The notes beneath the pieces are model-generated. The model saw only the letters and a list, made by a program, of their open reading frames with translations. It ran no database searches and was not told the DNA's origin. The translations under genes and the position numbers were made by a program. Positions 16,234 through 25,271 of a DNA stretch of 64,000 nucleotides are shown here, in pieces. Every line of letters starts with the position of its first letter. Positions within the stretch are counted from its first letter, which is position 1. The stretch is from Streptomyces sp. V3I8 (GTDB taxonomy: Bacteria > Actinomycetota > Actinomycetes > Streptomycetales > Streptomycetaceae). The stretch spans positions 4,774,001-4,838,000 of the forward strand of contig NZ_JAUSZL010000002.1 of assembly GCF_030817535.1 (NCBI RefSeq). The letters are read 5' to 3'.

Positions 16234-16275
16234 CCGTCCACATCTTGAGCTCGGTCCAAGCGTCAAGGAGGACGA

Positions 16276-18690
16276 ATGGCGGGGCTTTCTACCCCTCATC
16301 AGTTTGATCAGCCCACTACCCTCGCGGCCGCGGTACTCACGGACGACAACCGTCTCATCGTAGTGATCATCGCGGTCGTCGCCCTTGCGGCGCTTGCCGT
16401 CGCCGGTGTCCTGGTCCGCCAGGTGCTGGCGGCGGGCGAAGGCACCGACAGCATGAAGGAGATCGCGGTCGCGATCCAGGAGGGCGCGAATGCCTACCTG
16501 GGGCGACAGATGCGTACCCTCGGGGTATTCGCCGTCGTGGTGTTCTTCCTGCTCATGCTGCTGCCCGCGGACGACTGGAATCAGCGTGCCGGCCGATCGG
16601 TCTTCTTCTTGATCGGCGCGGCATTCTCGGCGACCACCGGATATATCGGCATGTGGCTCGCCGTACGCAGCAATGTCCGCGTGGCCGCCGCGGCACGGGA
16701 AGCGACCCCGGCGGAGGGTGAGTCCGAAAAGGATCTCACCGCCGTCTCGCACAAAGCCATGAAGATCGCTTTCCGTACGGGCGGCGTCGTCGGCATGTTC
16801 ACGGTGGGGCTCGGTCTGCTGGGCGCCTCCTGTGTGGTGCTGGTGTACGCGGCCGACGCGCCGAAGGTGCTGGAGGGCTTCGGCCTCGGCGCCGCACTGA
16901 TCGCCATGTTCATGCGGGTCGGCGGCGGCATCTTCACCAAGGCCGCCGACGTCGGCGCCGACCTGGTCGGCAAGGTCGAGCAGGGCATCCCGGAGGACGA
17001 CCCGCGCAACGCCGCGACCATCGCCGACAACGTGGGCGACAACGTCGGCGACTGCGCCGGCATGGCCGCCGACCTGTTCGAGTCGTACGCCGTCACGCTC
17101 GTCGCCGCGCTGATCCTCGGCAAGGCGGCGTTCGGCGACTCCGGGCTCGCCTTCCCGCTGATCGTGCCCGCGATCGGCGTACTCACCGCGATGATCGGTA
17201 TCTTCGCGGTCGCGCCGCGCCGTTCGGACCGCAGCGGGATGAGCGCGATCAACCGCGGTTTCTTCATCTCCGCGGTCATCTCGCTGGTGCTGGTGGCGGT
17301 GGCCGTCTTCGTCTACCTGCCGTCCACCTACGCCGAACTGGACGGTGTCACCGACGAGGCCATCCTCGCCAAGTCCGGCGACCCGCGGATCCTCGCGCTC
17401 CTCGCGGTCGCCATCGGCATCGTGCTGGCCGCGCTGATCCAGCAGCTGACCGGCTACTTCACCGAGACCACCCGTCGGCCGGTGAAGGACATCGGCAAGA
17501 CCTCGCTCACCGGCCCGGCCACCGTCGTCCTCGCCGGAATCTCGCTCGGTCTCGAATCGGCCGTCTACACCGCCCTGCTGATCGGTCTCGGCGTCTACGG
17601 GGCCTTCCTGCTCGGCGGTACGTCGATCATGCTGGCCCTGTTCGCGGTGGCCCTCGCCGGAACGGGTCTGCTCACCACGGTCGGCGTCATCGTCGCCATG
17701 GACACCTTCGGGCCGGTCTCCGACAACGCGCAGGGCATCGCCGAGATGTCCGGCGACGTCGAGGGCGCGGGCGCGCAGGTGCTGACCGACCTGGACGCCG
17801 TGGGCAACACCACCAAGGCCATCACCAAGGGCATCGCCATCGCCACCGCGGTACTGGCGGCGGCGGCGCTCTTCGGCTCGTACCGGGACGCCATCCTCAC
17901 GGCCGCGAACGACGTGGGGCAGAAGGTCTCGGGCCCGGACGCCCCGATGAACCTGATGATGGACATCTCGCAGCCCAACAACCTGGTCGGGCTCATCGCG
18001 GGCGCCGCGGTCGTCTTCCTCTTCTCGGGGCTGGCGATCAACGCGGTGTCGCGGTCGGCCGGGGCCGTGGTCTACGAGGTGCGGCGGCAGTTCCGCGAGC
18101 ACCCCGGGATCATGGACTACACCGAGAAACCCGAGTACGGGCGCGTCGTCGACATCTGCACCAAGGACGCGCTGCGCGAGCTGACCACGCCGGGTCTGCT
18201 CGCCGTACTGACGCCGATCGCGATCGGGTTCACGCTCGGCGTCGGCGCGCTCGGCTCCTTCCTCGCGGGCGCCATCGGCACCGGCACGCTGATGGCGGTC
18301 TTCCTCGCCAACTCCGGCGGGGCGTGGGACAACGCCAAGAAACTCGTCGAGGACGGCCACCACGGCGGCAAGGGCAGCGAGGCCCACGCCGCGACGGTGA
18401 TCGGCGACACGATCGGTGACCCCTTCAAGGACACCGCGGGACCCGCGATCAACCCCCTCCTCAAGGTGATGAACCTGGTGGCGCTGCTCATCGCGCCGGC
18501 CGTGGTCAAGTTCAGCTACGGCGAGGACAAGAGCGTGGGGATGCGCATCCTCATCTCGGTGCTCTCGCTCACCGTGATCGTGGGCGCGGTGTACGTGTCC
18601 AAGCGGCGCGGCATCGCCGTGGGCGACGAGGGTGACGAGGACGGCTCCGAGAAGCCCGCCAAGTCGGCGGATGCGGCGGTGGTTTCGTAG
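16276..18690 (+). CDS. hppA: H+-translocating membrane pyrophosphatase
   Basis: Predicted 804 aa with about 16 membrane helices. It couples hydrolysis of pyrophosphate to proton export. The signature DVGADLVGKVEQGIPEDDPR and the acidic motif DNVGDNVGD are intact. GNTTKAITKG carries Lys at the position that separates K+-independent (Lys) from K+-dependent (Ala) enzymes, so the protein should be K+-independent and proton-pumping. The C-terminal catalytic motif NSGGAWDNAKK is present. A cytosolic pyrophosphatase (ppa) also lies in the window. It is followed by a very strong hairpin. Confidence 0.97.
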   Translation: MAGLSTPHQFDQPTTLAAAVLTDDNRLIVVIIAVVALAALAVAGVLVRQVLAAGEGTDSMKEIAVAIQEGANAYLGRQMRTLGVFAVVVFFLLMLLPADDWNQRAGRSVFFLIGAAFSATTGYIGMWLAVRSNVRVAAAAREATPAEGESEKDLTAVSHKAMKIAFRTGGVVGMFTVGLGLLGASCVVLVYAADAPKVLEGFGLGAALIAMFMRVGGGIFTKAADVGADLVGKVEQGIPEDDPRNAATIADNVGDNVGDCAGMAADLFESYAVTLVAALILGKAAFGDSGLAFPLIVPAIGVLTAMIGIFAVAPRRSDRSGMSAINRGFFISAVISLVLVAVAVFVYLPSTYAELDGVTDEAILAKSGDPRILALLAVAIGIVLAALIQQLTGYFTETTRRPVKDIGKTSLTGPATVVLAGISLGLESAVYTALLIGLGVYGAFLLGGTSIMLALFAVALAGTGLLTTVGVIVAMDTFGPVSDNAQGIAEMSGDVEGAGAQVLTDLDAVGNTTKAITKGIAIATAVLAAAALFGSYRDAILTAANDVGQKVSGPDAPMNLMMDISQPNNLVGLIAGAAVVFLFSGLAINAVSRSAGAVVYEVRRQFREHPGIMDYTEKPEYGRVVDICTKDALRELTTPGLLAVLTPIAIGFTLGVGALGSFLAGAIGTGTLMAVFLANSGGAWDNAKKLVEDGHHGGKGSEAHAATVIGDTIGDPFKDTAGPAINPLLKVMNLVALLIAPAVVKFSYGEDKSVGMRILISVLSLTVIVGAVYVSKRRGIAVGDEGDEDGSEKPAKSADAAVVS

Positions 18691-18724
18691 CCTTCGGGAA
18701 ACCGCCGAGCCGGGTTCCGGCCAA

Positions 18725-18768
18725 CGGGCGGGCGGACGGCGCGCACTGACGCGCCGTCCGCCCGCCCG
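18725..18768 (+). terminator. hppA terminator
   Basis: A perfect 19-bp GC-rich stem (18725-18743 with 18750-18768) has loop CACTGA and no T-tract, 34 nt after hppA. Confidence 0.75.
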
Positions 18769-18933
18769 CCGTTCGGTGCACCCTGATCCTGAGCGGTTCG
18801 CGTGCGGTTCGTGAGCCTTATCATGCTTGGTGCAAATGGCTCCAATAACGGTCCAAACGGATGTTCGTCACGGTGGTGCCGCCCACTTGGCGTGTATGTT
18901 CCGGGGCCGAGAGCCATGGAAGGGACCAATCCG

Positions 18934-19509
18934 GTGAACAAGAAGCTCGCGGCCGCGCTGTCCGGCGGTGCGGTACTGGTACTGGCGCTGTCGGGATGCA
19001 GCAGTGACGACAACAACGACGACAAGCTGAACTCCTGGGCCGAGCAGGTCTGCGACGCGGTGCAGCCACAGGCGAAGAAGATCGCGGCCGCCAACACCGC
19101 CATCCAGAAGCAGACCTCGGACAACAGCACTCCGGCGGAGGTCCAGGAGACCGACTCGCAGGCTTTCCAGGACATGTCCGACGCCTACAAGGCGATCGGC
19201 GCCGCCGTGAGCAAGGCCGGCGCGCCGGACGTGGAGGACGGCGAGAAGAAGAAGACGGACGCCGTCAAGGAACTCGACACCATCTCCGCGTCGTACGGCG
19301 GCCTCAAGAAGCAGGTCGACGACCTCGACACGAAGAACCAGGCGAAGTTCGCCGACGGCCTGAAGGGGATCGCCACCCAGCTCGACAAGCTGAGCCAGAG
19401 CGGCAACGACGCCCTCGCGAAGCTCGAGGAGGGCGACGTGGGCAAGGCGATGGCCAAGCAGGAGAGCTGCAAGAGCGCGTCCTCGTCGTCGCCCGCCGCC
19501 AAGGGCTGA
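18934..19509 (+). CDS. Small helical lipoprotein
   Basis: Predicted 191 aa from GTG at 18934, which is preceded by GGAAGGGA; an in-frame ATG at 18916 is less likely. The signal peptide ends in lipobox LALSGC. The mature part is Lys/Asp/Ala-rich and helical (repeated L-D-K/Q patterns such as LKKQVDDLDTKNQAKFADGL) with two Cys. It has no recognised catalytic motif and is common in Streptomyces next to hppA. It probably faces the cell wall; function unknown. Confidence 0.8.
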   Translation: MNKKLAAALSGGAVLVLALSGCSSDDNNDDKLNSWAEQVCDAVQPQAKKIAAANTAIQKQTSDNSTPAEVQETDSQAFQDMSDAYKAIGAAVSKAGAPDVEDGEKKKTDAVKELDTISASYGGLKKQVDDLDTKNQAKFADGLKGIATQLDKLSQSGNDALAKLEEGDVGKAMAKQESCKSASSSSPAAKG

Positions 19510-19544
19510 CTCCGCCGCCGCCAGCCGCCGCCGGGCGCCGCCAG

Positions 19545-19625
19545 CCGCCGCCACCCGGCGCCGGTCACCGGCACCGCAGCCACCACCGCGGTCACCGCCG
19601 CCGCAACCGCCGCCACCCGGCGCCG
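19545..19625. repeat. GCC-rich reiteration with 19-bp direct repeat
   Basis: A CCGCCGCC-type microsatellite fills 19511-19625. The 19-mer beginning CCGCCGCCACCC occurs perfectly at 19545-19563 and 19607-19625. It lies after the lipoprotein stop and before the terminator hairpin. Confidence 0.6.
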
Positions 19626-19635
19626 ACATGCCGCC

Positions 19636-19674
19636 CGCGCCCGCCGGACCGTACGGAACGGTCCGGCGGGCGCG
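19636..19674 (+). terminator. Terminator after the lipoprotein gene
   Basis: A perfect 17-bp stem (19636-19652 with 19658-19674) has a 5-nt loop ACGGA. The arms are CGCGCCCGCCGGACCGT and its complement. Confidence 0.7.
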
Positions 19675-19741
19675 GCCGTGCGTGGCGCACCCGGTGGCGG
19701 TGGTTGCGGTGCGCCCGGCCCGCCCGCGTCACAATGGGCGG

Positions 19742-21259
19742 GTGAGTAACACCAGCCTGGCACCGCTGCCCTCGTCCGACCGCGCCGACGTCACCGCACG
19801 GCTGCGGGACGCCCTCCTGAGCGCCTCCTTCAGCGCCGACGGGCTGCTCGACCTCCTCGGCGCCCCCGCGTACGCGGCGCTGGCCCGCAGTGAGACCGTG
19901 CCCGCGCTCCGGGCCACCCGGGGCGACTCGCCGCTGGAGGCGCTCGTACGGCTGTTCCTGCTGCAGCAGCCCGTGCCGCACGCGCGCGTGGCGGACGTCC
20001 TGCCGGTGGAGGACTGCCTGGAGGGCGGCTGGCTGACCCGCGTCGGCGGGGACGAGGTCGCGGCGGTGGTCGACGTACGGCCGTACGGCGGACCGGGCGG
20101 CGAAGACTGGTTCATCGTCTCGGACCTGGGCTGCGCCGTCGGCGGGGCCGGCGGTATCGGCAGCCATGACGAAGGCGTCGTCCTCGGCGTGGGCGGCGCG
20201 TCCACCACGCTCGCCGGCATCACCGTGCGCACCCCCGTCGCCTCCGCGCTCGATCTCGGCACCGGCTCCGGGATCCAGGCGCTGCACGCCGCACAGCACG
20301 CCACGCGCGTGAGCGCCACCGACCTCAACCCCCGCGCGCTGCACATCACCGCGCTCACCCTCGCCCTGTCCGGGGCCCCGGCGGCCGACCTGCGCGAGGG
20401 CTCCCTCTTCGAACCGGTGGCCGACCGGACGTTCGACCTCATCGTCTCCAACCCGCCCTTCGTGATCTCCCCCGCCGCCCGGCTCACCTACCGCGACGGC
20501 GGGATGGGCGGGGACGATCTGTGCCGCACGCTTGTTCAGCAGGCGGGCGACCGGCTGAACGAAGGGGGATACGCGCAGTTCCTGGCCAACTGGCAGCACG
20601 TGGAGGGCGAGGACTGGCAGGAGCGGCTGCGCTCCTGGGTGCCGCGCGGCTGCGACGCGTGGATCGTGCAGCGCGAGGTCCAGGACGTCACGCAGTACGC
20701 CGAACTGTGGCTGCGCGACGCCGGCGACCACCACGCCGACCCCGTGGAGTACCAGACGCGGTACGACGCCTGGCTGGACGAGTTCGAGGCGCGCAAGGTG
20801 AAGGCCGTCGGCTTCGGCTGGATCACGCTGCGCAGGTCGGACACGGAACTGCCCTCGGTCGTCCTCGAGGAGTGGCCGCACTCCGTGGAGCAGCCGCTCG
20901 GCGACACCGTACGCGCGCACTTCGAGCGGGTGGACTACCTGCGGACGCACGACGACGCCGCCCTGCTCGCGGGCCACTTCAGGCTCGCCGGCGAGATCGT
21001 GCAGGAGCAGGTCGGGCTGCCCGGCGCCGAGGACCCCGAGCATGTCGTGCTGCGCCAGAACCGCGGGATGCGGCGGGCCACGAAGGTGGACACGGTCGGC
21101 GCGGGCTTCGCGGGCGTCTGCGACGGCACGCTGAGCGCCGGGCGCATCCTGGACGCCATCGCCCAACTGGTCGGCGAGGACCCGGTGCTGCTGCGCGACC
21201 GCACGCCGGCCCAGATCCGGCTCCTGGTCGAGCAGGGCTTCATCGAACCCGTGCGCTGA
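19742..21259 (+). CDS. SAM-dependent methyltransferase (RlmG/PrmC-like)
   Basis: Predicted 505 aa. The SAM-binding motif LDLGTGSGIQALHAA and the catalytic VSNPPFV (NPPF) indicate an N6-adenine, N2-guanine or glutamine methyltransferase of the Rossmann class. The N-terminal 150 aa resemble the substrate-recognition domain of RNA methyltransferases and the C-terminal 170 aa are family-specific. The target (rRNA or protein) is not clear. GTG at 19742 is 6 nt after CACAAT (19730-19735), so a leaderless start is possible. Confidence 0.85.
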   Translation: MSNTSLAPLPSSDRADVTARLRDALLSASFSADGLLDLLGAPAYAALARSETVPALRATRGDSPLEALVRLFLLQQPVPHARVADVLPVEDCLEGGWLTRVGGDEVAAVVDVRPYGGPGGEDWFIVSDLGCAVGGAGGIGSHDEGVVLGVGGASTTLAGITVRTPVASALDLGTGSGIQALHAAQHATRVSATDLNPRALHITALTLALSGAPAADLREGSLFEPVADRTFDLIVSNPPFVISPAARLTYRDGGMGGDDLCRTLVQQAGDRLNEGGYAQFLANWQHVEGEDWQERLRSWVPRGCDAWIVQREVQDVTQYAELWLRDAGDHHADPVEYQTRYDAWLDEFEARKVKAVGFGWITLRRSDTELPSVVLEEWPHSVEQPLGDTVRAHFERVDYLRTHDDAALLAGHFRLAGEIVQEQVGLPGAEDPEHVVLRQNRGMRRATKVDTVGAGFAGVCDGTLSAGRILDAIAQLVGEDPVLLRDRTPAQIRLLVEQGFIEPVR

Positions 21260-21333
21260 GAGCCTGTGCGCTGAGAGCGCGTGCACCGGAGGCCCGTGCA
21301 CCGGAGGGCTATGCGCCGGCGTCCGCGCCTCGG

Positions 21334-21458
21334 GAGCCCACAGAGCCCACAGAGCCCACAGAGCCGTCAGATGACGTGAACCCGCCGTGAACGGCCGGAC
21401 CGGCCCGGCCCGACCCGATTCGACCGGGCCCGGCCGGATCGGGCCGGGTCGAATCGGG
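21334..21458. repeat. 9-bp tandem repeat and GC palindromes after the methyltransferase
   Basis: GAGCCCACA occurs three times in perfect tandem (21334-21360) plus one degraded unit. It is followed by reiterated CGGGCCGGGTCG units and a 12-bp inverted repeat (21414-21425 with 21447-21458). The 461-bp gap 21260-21720 shows no coding frame with normal codon bias. Confidence 0.6.
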
Positions 21459-21720
21459 CCGGGTCGGATCGGACCGACGGCACGCAGGCGAGCGGAAAGG
21501 CACCGGCCCCCGGCGCGGTGTGACGGACTCCACCCGTGGGCGTGGCCGACACCGTGGGAATGCGATGGCCGGTCCGCGACGGACGGTGCGGCGCGGTGTG
21601 AGTTGTCTCGCACCGGAGGGCACGACGGCGGCCTCCTCCCGTTCACCCGGGGTTGGGATCCCGGTCTTCCGAAGGTGCCAGCGTCCGGACCCTGGGCACG
21701 CAAGGGCGAGGGGACGAGCC

Positions 21721-21918
21721 ATGGAGAGCGGACCGGCGATCTTCACGGGGTCGGTGTTCGCCCTGTTCGGGGGCGGGCTGCTGCTGTGGACCGCGGTCCG
21801 GCTGAGGCAGCGCGCGCCCGTCGCCCACGGGGTGAACCCCCTCGCGTCGGCAACGGCCGCGGGCTTCGCCGGGGCGGCCGCCGTGGCCCTCGCCGTGTGG
21901 TGTTTCACCCGCCTCTGA
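21721..21918 (+). CDS. Small two-helix membrane protein
   Basis: Predicted 65 aa. Two hydrophobic segments (residues about 6-25 and 44-62) flank a short basic loop RLRQRAPVAHG. ATG at 21721 follows GAGGGGA. It has no recognised family. The position just upstream of topA appears conserved in Streptomyces, as far as I recall, and codon bias is normal, so I accept it as real. Confidence 0.7.
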   Translation: MESGPAIFTGSVFALFGGGLLLWTAVRLRQRAPVAHGVNPLASATAAGFAGAAAVALAVWCFTRL

Positions 21919-22268
21919 GCGGCGCCTGCCGGCCGCGCGAGGGCCCGGCCCCGATGTCCGGAAAACGGCCCCGCCGCTGTCCCCGGACCGCCGCTCCCCG
22001 GCGGGCGCGGACCGGGTCCGGACGTACCGGATCCGCCCTCCGTGGTAATTGAGAGGGCACGCTCCGGATGTCCCGGAAACGGCAGGTCGGCACTCCGGGC
22101 GGCAGGAATGGCGGGAGTCGGGTTACCGTTCGAGTGGCCGTTGCGGGCTTTTCCCGTTTGACAGAGGGGCGGGATGTACCGTCACACTCCGCAGCGTCAG
22201 CATGACCCGACCCCCGGGTTCAAGGCCTGGGGCGAGACCCCCTGCGTCGACCGGAGAGAAGAGCGAAG
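21919..22268 (+). promoter_or_regulatory. topA upstream region
   Basis: These 350 bp have no gene. A near-repeat GATGTCCGGAAAACGGC/GATGTCCCGGAAACGGC occurs near 21953 and 22067. TTGACA at 22158-22163 is a good -35 box, but the matching -10 is unclear (TACCGT is only 13 bp away, CACACT 19 bp). The leader ends in GGAGAGAAGAG before the TTG start. Confidence 0.35.
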
Positions 22269-25100
22269 TTGTCCCCGACCAGCGAGACCGCACACGGCGG
22301 CCGCCGACTCGTCATCGTCGAGTCGCCTGCCAAGGCGAAGACGATCAAGGGCTATCTCGGCCCCGGATACGTCGTCGAAGCGAGTGTCGGGCACATCCGC
22401 GACCTCCCCAACGGCGCCGCGGAGGTGCCCGAGCAGTACACCGGTGAGGTGCGCCGGCTCGGCGTGGACGTCGAGAACGACTTCCAGCCGATCTACGTGG
22501 TCAATGCTGACAAGAAGTCGCAGGTCAAGAAGCTCAAGGACCTGCTGAAGGACTCCGACGAGCTCTTCCTCGCCACCGATGAGGACCGCGAGGGCGAGGC
22601 CATCGCGTGGCACCTCCTCGAGGTCCTCAAGCCCAAGGTCCCCGTCCACCGGATGGTCTTCCACGAGATCACCAAGGACGCGATCCGCAGCGCCGTCGCC
22701 AACCCGCGCGAGCTCAACCAGCGCATGGTCGACGCCCAGGAGACCCGCCGCATCCTCGACCGCCTCTACGGCTACGAGGTCTCGCCGGTCCTGTGGAAGA
22801 AGGTCATGCCGCGGCTGTCGGCGGGCCGCGTCCAGTCCGTGGCGACCCGCCTCGTCGTCGAGCGGGAGCGCGAGCGCATCGCCTTCCGCTCCGCCGAGTA
22901 CTGGGACCTCACCGGCACCTTCGGCACCGGCCGCGCCGGTGACCGCAGCGACCCGTCGAACCTCGTCGCCCGGCTGACCGCGGTCGACGGCAAGCGCGTC
23001 GCCCAGGGCCGCGACTTCGACTCGCTCGGGCAGATCAAGAGCGCGAACACGCTCCACCTGGACGAGACGAACGCCCGTGCGCTGGCCACCGCGCTGGCCG
23101 ACACGGACTTCTCCGTACGCTCCGTCGAGTCGAAGCCGTACCGGCGCTCGCCGTACGCGCCGTTCCGTACGACGACGCTCCAGCAGGAGGCCAGCCGCAA
23201 GCTCGGCTTCGGCGCGAAGGCCACCATGCAGGTGGCGCAGAAGCTGTACGAGAACGGCTTCATCACCTACATGCGTACGGACTCCACGACCCTCTCGGAC
23301 ACCGCGATCACCGCGGCCCGGGCGCAGGTCACGCAGCTCTACGGCGCGAGCTACCTGCCGGACAAGCCGCGTACGTACGCCGGGAAGGTCAAGAACGCGC
23401 AGGAGGCGCACGAGGCGATCCGCCCCTCGGGGGACCGTTTCCGCACTCCGGCCGAAACGGGTCTGAGCGGTGACCAGTTCCGGCTGTACGAGCTGATCTG
23501 GAAGCGGACCGTCGCCTCCCAGATGAAGGACGCGGTCGGCAACTCCGTCACCGTGAAGATCGCGGGCACGTCCTCCGACGGCCGGGACGCCGAGTTCAGC
23601 GCGTCCGGCAAGACGATCACCTTCCACGGCTTCCTGAAGGCGTACGTCGAGGGCGCGGACGACCCGAACGCCGAGCTGGACGACCGCGAGCGCCGCCTTC
23701 CGCAGGTCACCGAGGGCGACCCGCTGTCCGCCGAGGAGATCTCGGTCGACGGCCACGCGACCAAGCCGCCGGCCCGCTACACCGAGGCCAGCCTGGTCAA
23801 GGAGCTCGAGGAGCGCGAGATCGGCCGCCCGTCGACGTACGCGTCGATCATCGGCACGATCCTCGACCGCGGCTACGTGTTCAAGAAGGGGACGGCCCTC
23901 GTGCCCTCCTTCCTGTCCTTCGCCGTGGTCAACCTCCTGGAGAAGCACTTCGGGCGGCTCGTCGACTACGACTTCACGGCCAGGATGGAGGACGACCTCG
24001 ACCGCATCGCGCGGGGCGAGGCCCGGTCCGTCCCGTGGCTCAGGCGCTTCTACTTCGGCGAGGGCGACGCGACCGGCGCCGCGGAGGCGGGCAACGGCGA
24101 CGGGGACCACCTCGGCGGCCTCAAGGAGCTCGTCACCGACCTCGGTGCCATCGACGCCCGCGAGATTTCGTCGTTCGCCGTGGCCGGCAGCGACATCATG
24201 CTGCGTGTCGGCCGCTACGGCCCGTACGTCGAGCGCGGCGAGAAGGACTCCGAGAACCACCAGCGCGCCGACGTGCCCGAGGACCTGGCCCCGGACGAGC
24301 TGACCGTCGAGCTCGCGGAGGAACTGCTCGCCAAGCCGAGCGGCGACTTCGAGCTGGGCGCCGACCCCGAGTCGGGCCACCAGATCATCGCCAGGGACGG
24401 CCGCTACGGCCCGTACGTCACCGAGGTGCTCCCCGAGGGCACCCCGAAGACCGGCAAGAACGCCGTGAAGCCGCGTACGGCCTCGCTCTTCAAGACGATG
24501 TCCCTGGAGACGGTGACGCTCGCCGACGCGCTCAAGCTGATGTCGCTGCCGCGCGTCGTCGGCACGGACGCCGAGGGCGTGGAGATCACCGCGCAGAACG
24601 GCCGCTACGGCCCGTATCTGAAGAAGGGCACCGACTCGCGCTCCCTGACGAGCGAGGACCAGCTCTTCACGATCACCCTCGACGAAGCCCTCGCGATCTA
24701 CGCGCAGCCCAAGCAGCGCGGCCGCGCCGCCGCCAAGCCGCCGCTGAAGGAGCTCGGCGCCGACCCGGTCAGCGGGCAGCCGGTCGTCGTCAAGGACGGC
24801 CGCTTCGGCCCGTACGTCACCGACGGCGAGACCAACGCCACCCTGCGGTCCGGCGACAGCGTCGAGGAGATCACTCCGGAGCGCGGCTTCGAACTGCTTG
24901 CGGAGAAGCGGGCGAAGGCCCCGGCCAAGAAGACGGCGAAGAAGGCACCCGCCAAGAAGGCCCCGGCCAAGAAGGCGCCCGCGAAGAAAACAGCGGCGAA
25001 GAAGACCGCAGCCACGAAAACGGCCGTGAAGAAGACCACCACCGCCAAGAAGACGACCGCGAAGAAGGCGGCCGCCGTCAAGGCGGCGGCCGAGGACTGA
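22269..25100 (+). CDS. topA: DNA topoisomerase I
   Basis: Predicted 943 aa type IA enzyme relaxing negative supercoils, starting at TTG (22269). The Toprim domain opens with VIVESPAKAKTI, and the catalytic Tyr is at about residue 334 in YMRTDST. The C-terminal part has four GR(Y/F)GPY repeats, one per TopA C-terminal DNA-binding domain. There are no zinc fingers, as usual for actinomycetes. It ends in a Lys/Ala/Pro tail of about 60 aa (KKAPAKKAPAKK) that in Streptomyces and Mycobacterium TopA aids processivity. The TTG start and repeated tail are normal for the genus. Confidence 0.97.
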   Translation: MSPTSETAHGGRRLVIVESPAKAKTIKGYLGPGYVVEASVGHIRDLPNGAAEVPEQYTGEVRRLGVDVENDFQPIYVVNADKKSQVKKLKDLLKDSDELFLATDEDREGEAIAWHLLEVLKPKVPVHRMVFHEITKDAIRSAVANPRELNQRMVDAQETRRILDRLYGYEVSPVLWKKVMPRLSAGRVQSVATRLVVERERERIAFRSAEYWDLTGTFGTGRAGDRSDPSNLVARLTAVDGKRVAQGRDFDSLGQIKSANTLHLDETNARALATALADTDFSVRSVESKPYRRSPYAPFRTTTLQQEASRKLGFGAKATMQVAQKLYENGFITYMRTDSTTLSDTAITAARAQVTQLYGASYLPDKPRTYAGKVKNAQEAHEAIRPSGDRFRTPAETGLSGDQFRLYELIWKRTVASQMKDAVGNSVTVKIAGTSSDGRDAEFSASGKTITFHGFLKAYVEGADDPNAELDDRERRLPQVTEGDPLSAEEISVDGHATKPPARYTEASLVKELEEREIGRPSTYASIIGTILDRGYVFKKGTALVPSFLSFAVVNLLEKHFGRLVDYDFTARMEDDLDRIARGEARSVPWLRRFYFGEGDATGAAEAGNGDGDHLGGLKELVTDLGAIDAREISSFAVAGSDIMLRVGRYGPYVERGEKDSENHQRADVPEDLAPDELTVELAEELLAKPSGDFELGADPESGHQIIARDGRYGPYVTEVLPEGTPKTGKNAVKPRTASLFKTMSLETVTLADALKLMSLPRVVGTDAEGVEITAQNGRYGPYLKKGTDSRSLTSEDQLFTITLDEALAIYAQPKQRGRAAAKPPLKELGADPVSGQPVVVKDGRFGPYVTDGETNATLRSGDSVEEITPERGFELLAEKRAKAPAKKTAKKAPAKKAPAKKAPAKKTAAKKTAATKTAVKKTTTAKKTTAKKAAAVKAAAED

Positions 25101-25127
25101 GCCGGGCCCCTTCCCCCGGTCGGGGGA

Positions 25128-25151
25128 ATCCGGTCCGCGGACGGACCGGAT
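25128..25151 (+). terminator. topA terminator
   Basis: A perfect 10-bp stem (ATCCGGTCCG 25128-25137 with 25142-25151) has a CGGA loop, followed by CCTT. Confidence 0.65.
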
Positions 25152-25183
25152 CCTTCACCTTCGGTCACCTCCGGTTCGCCGGA

Positions 25184-25220
25184 CGAACGCCCTGGCACCA
25201 CATGGTGTCGAGGGCGTTCG
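25184..25220 (+). terminator. Second hairpin between topA and tmk fusion
   Basis: The outer 10-bp stem CGAACGCCCT/AGGGCGTTCG (25184-25193, 25211-25220) encloses CACCA/TGGTG. It lies 40 nt before the next promoter -10 box, so it could be a second terminator or a binding site. Confidence 0.45.
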
Positions 25221-25271
25221 CATGTTCGGGGGCCTCTTCGGGTACCGGACCTCTGCGGATAGGCTGGACGG

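Noticed and set aside
19511..19640. Small coding region in the CCGCCG-rich stretch
   Set aside because: Pure low-complexity repeats with no start signal, directly before a terminator.
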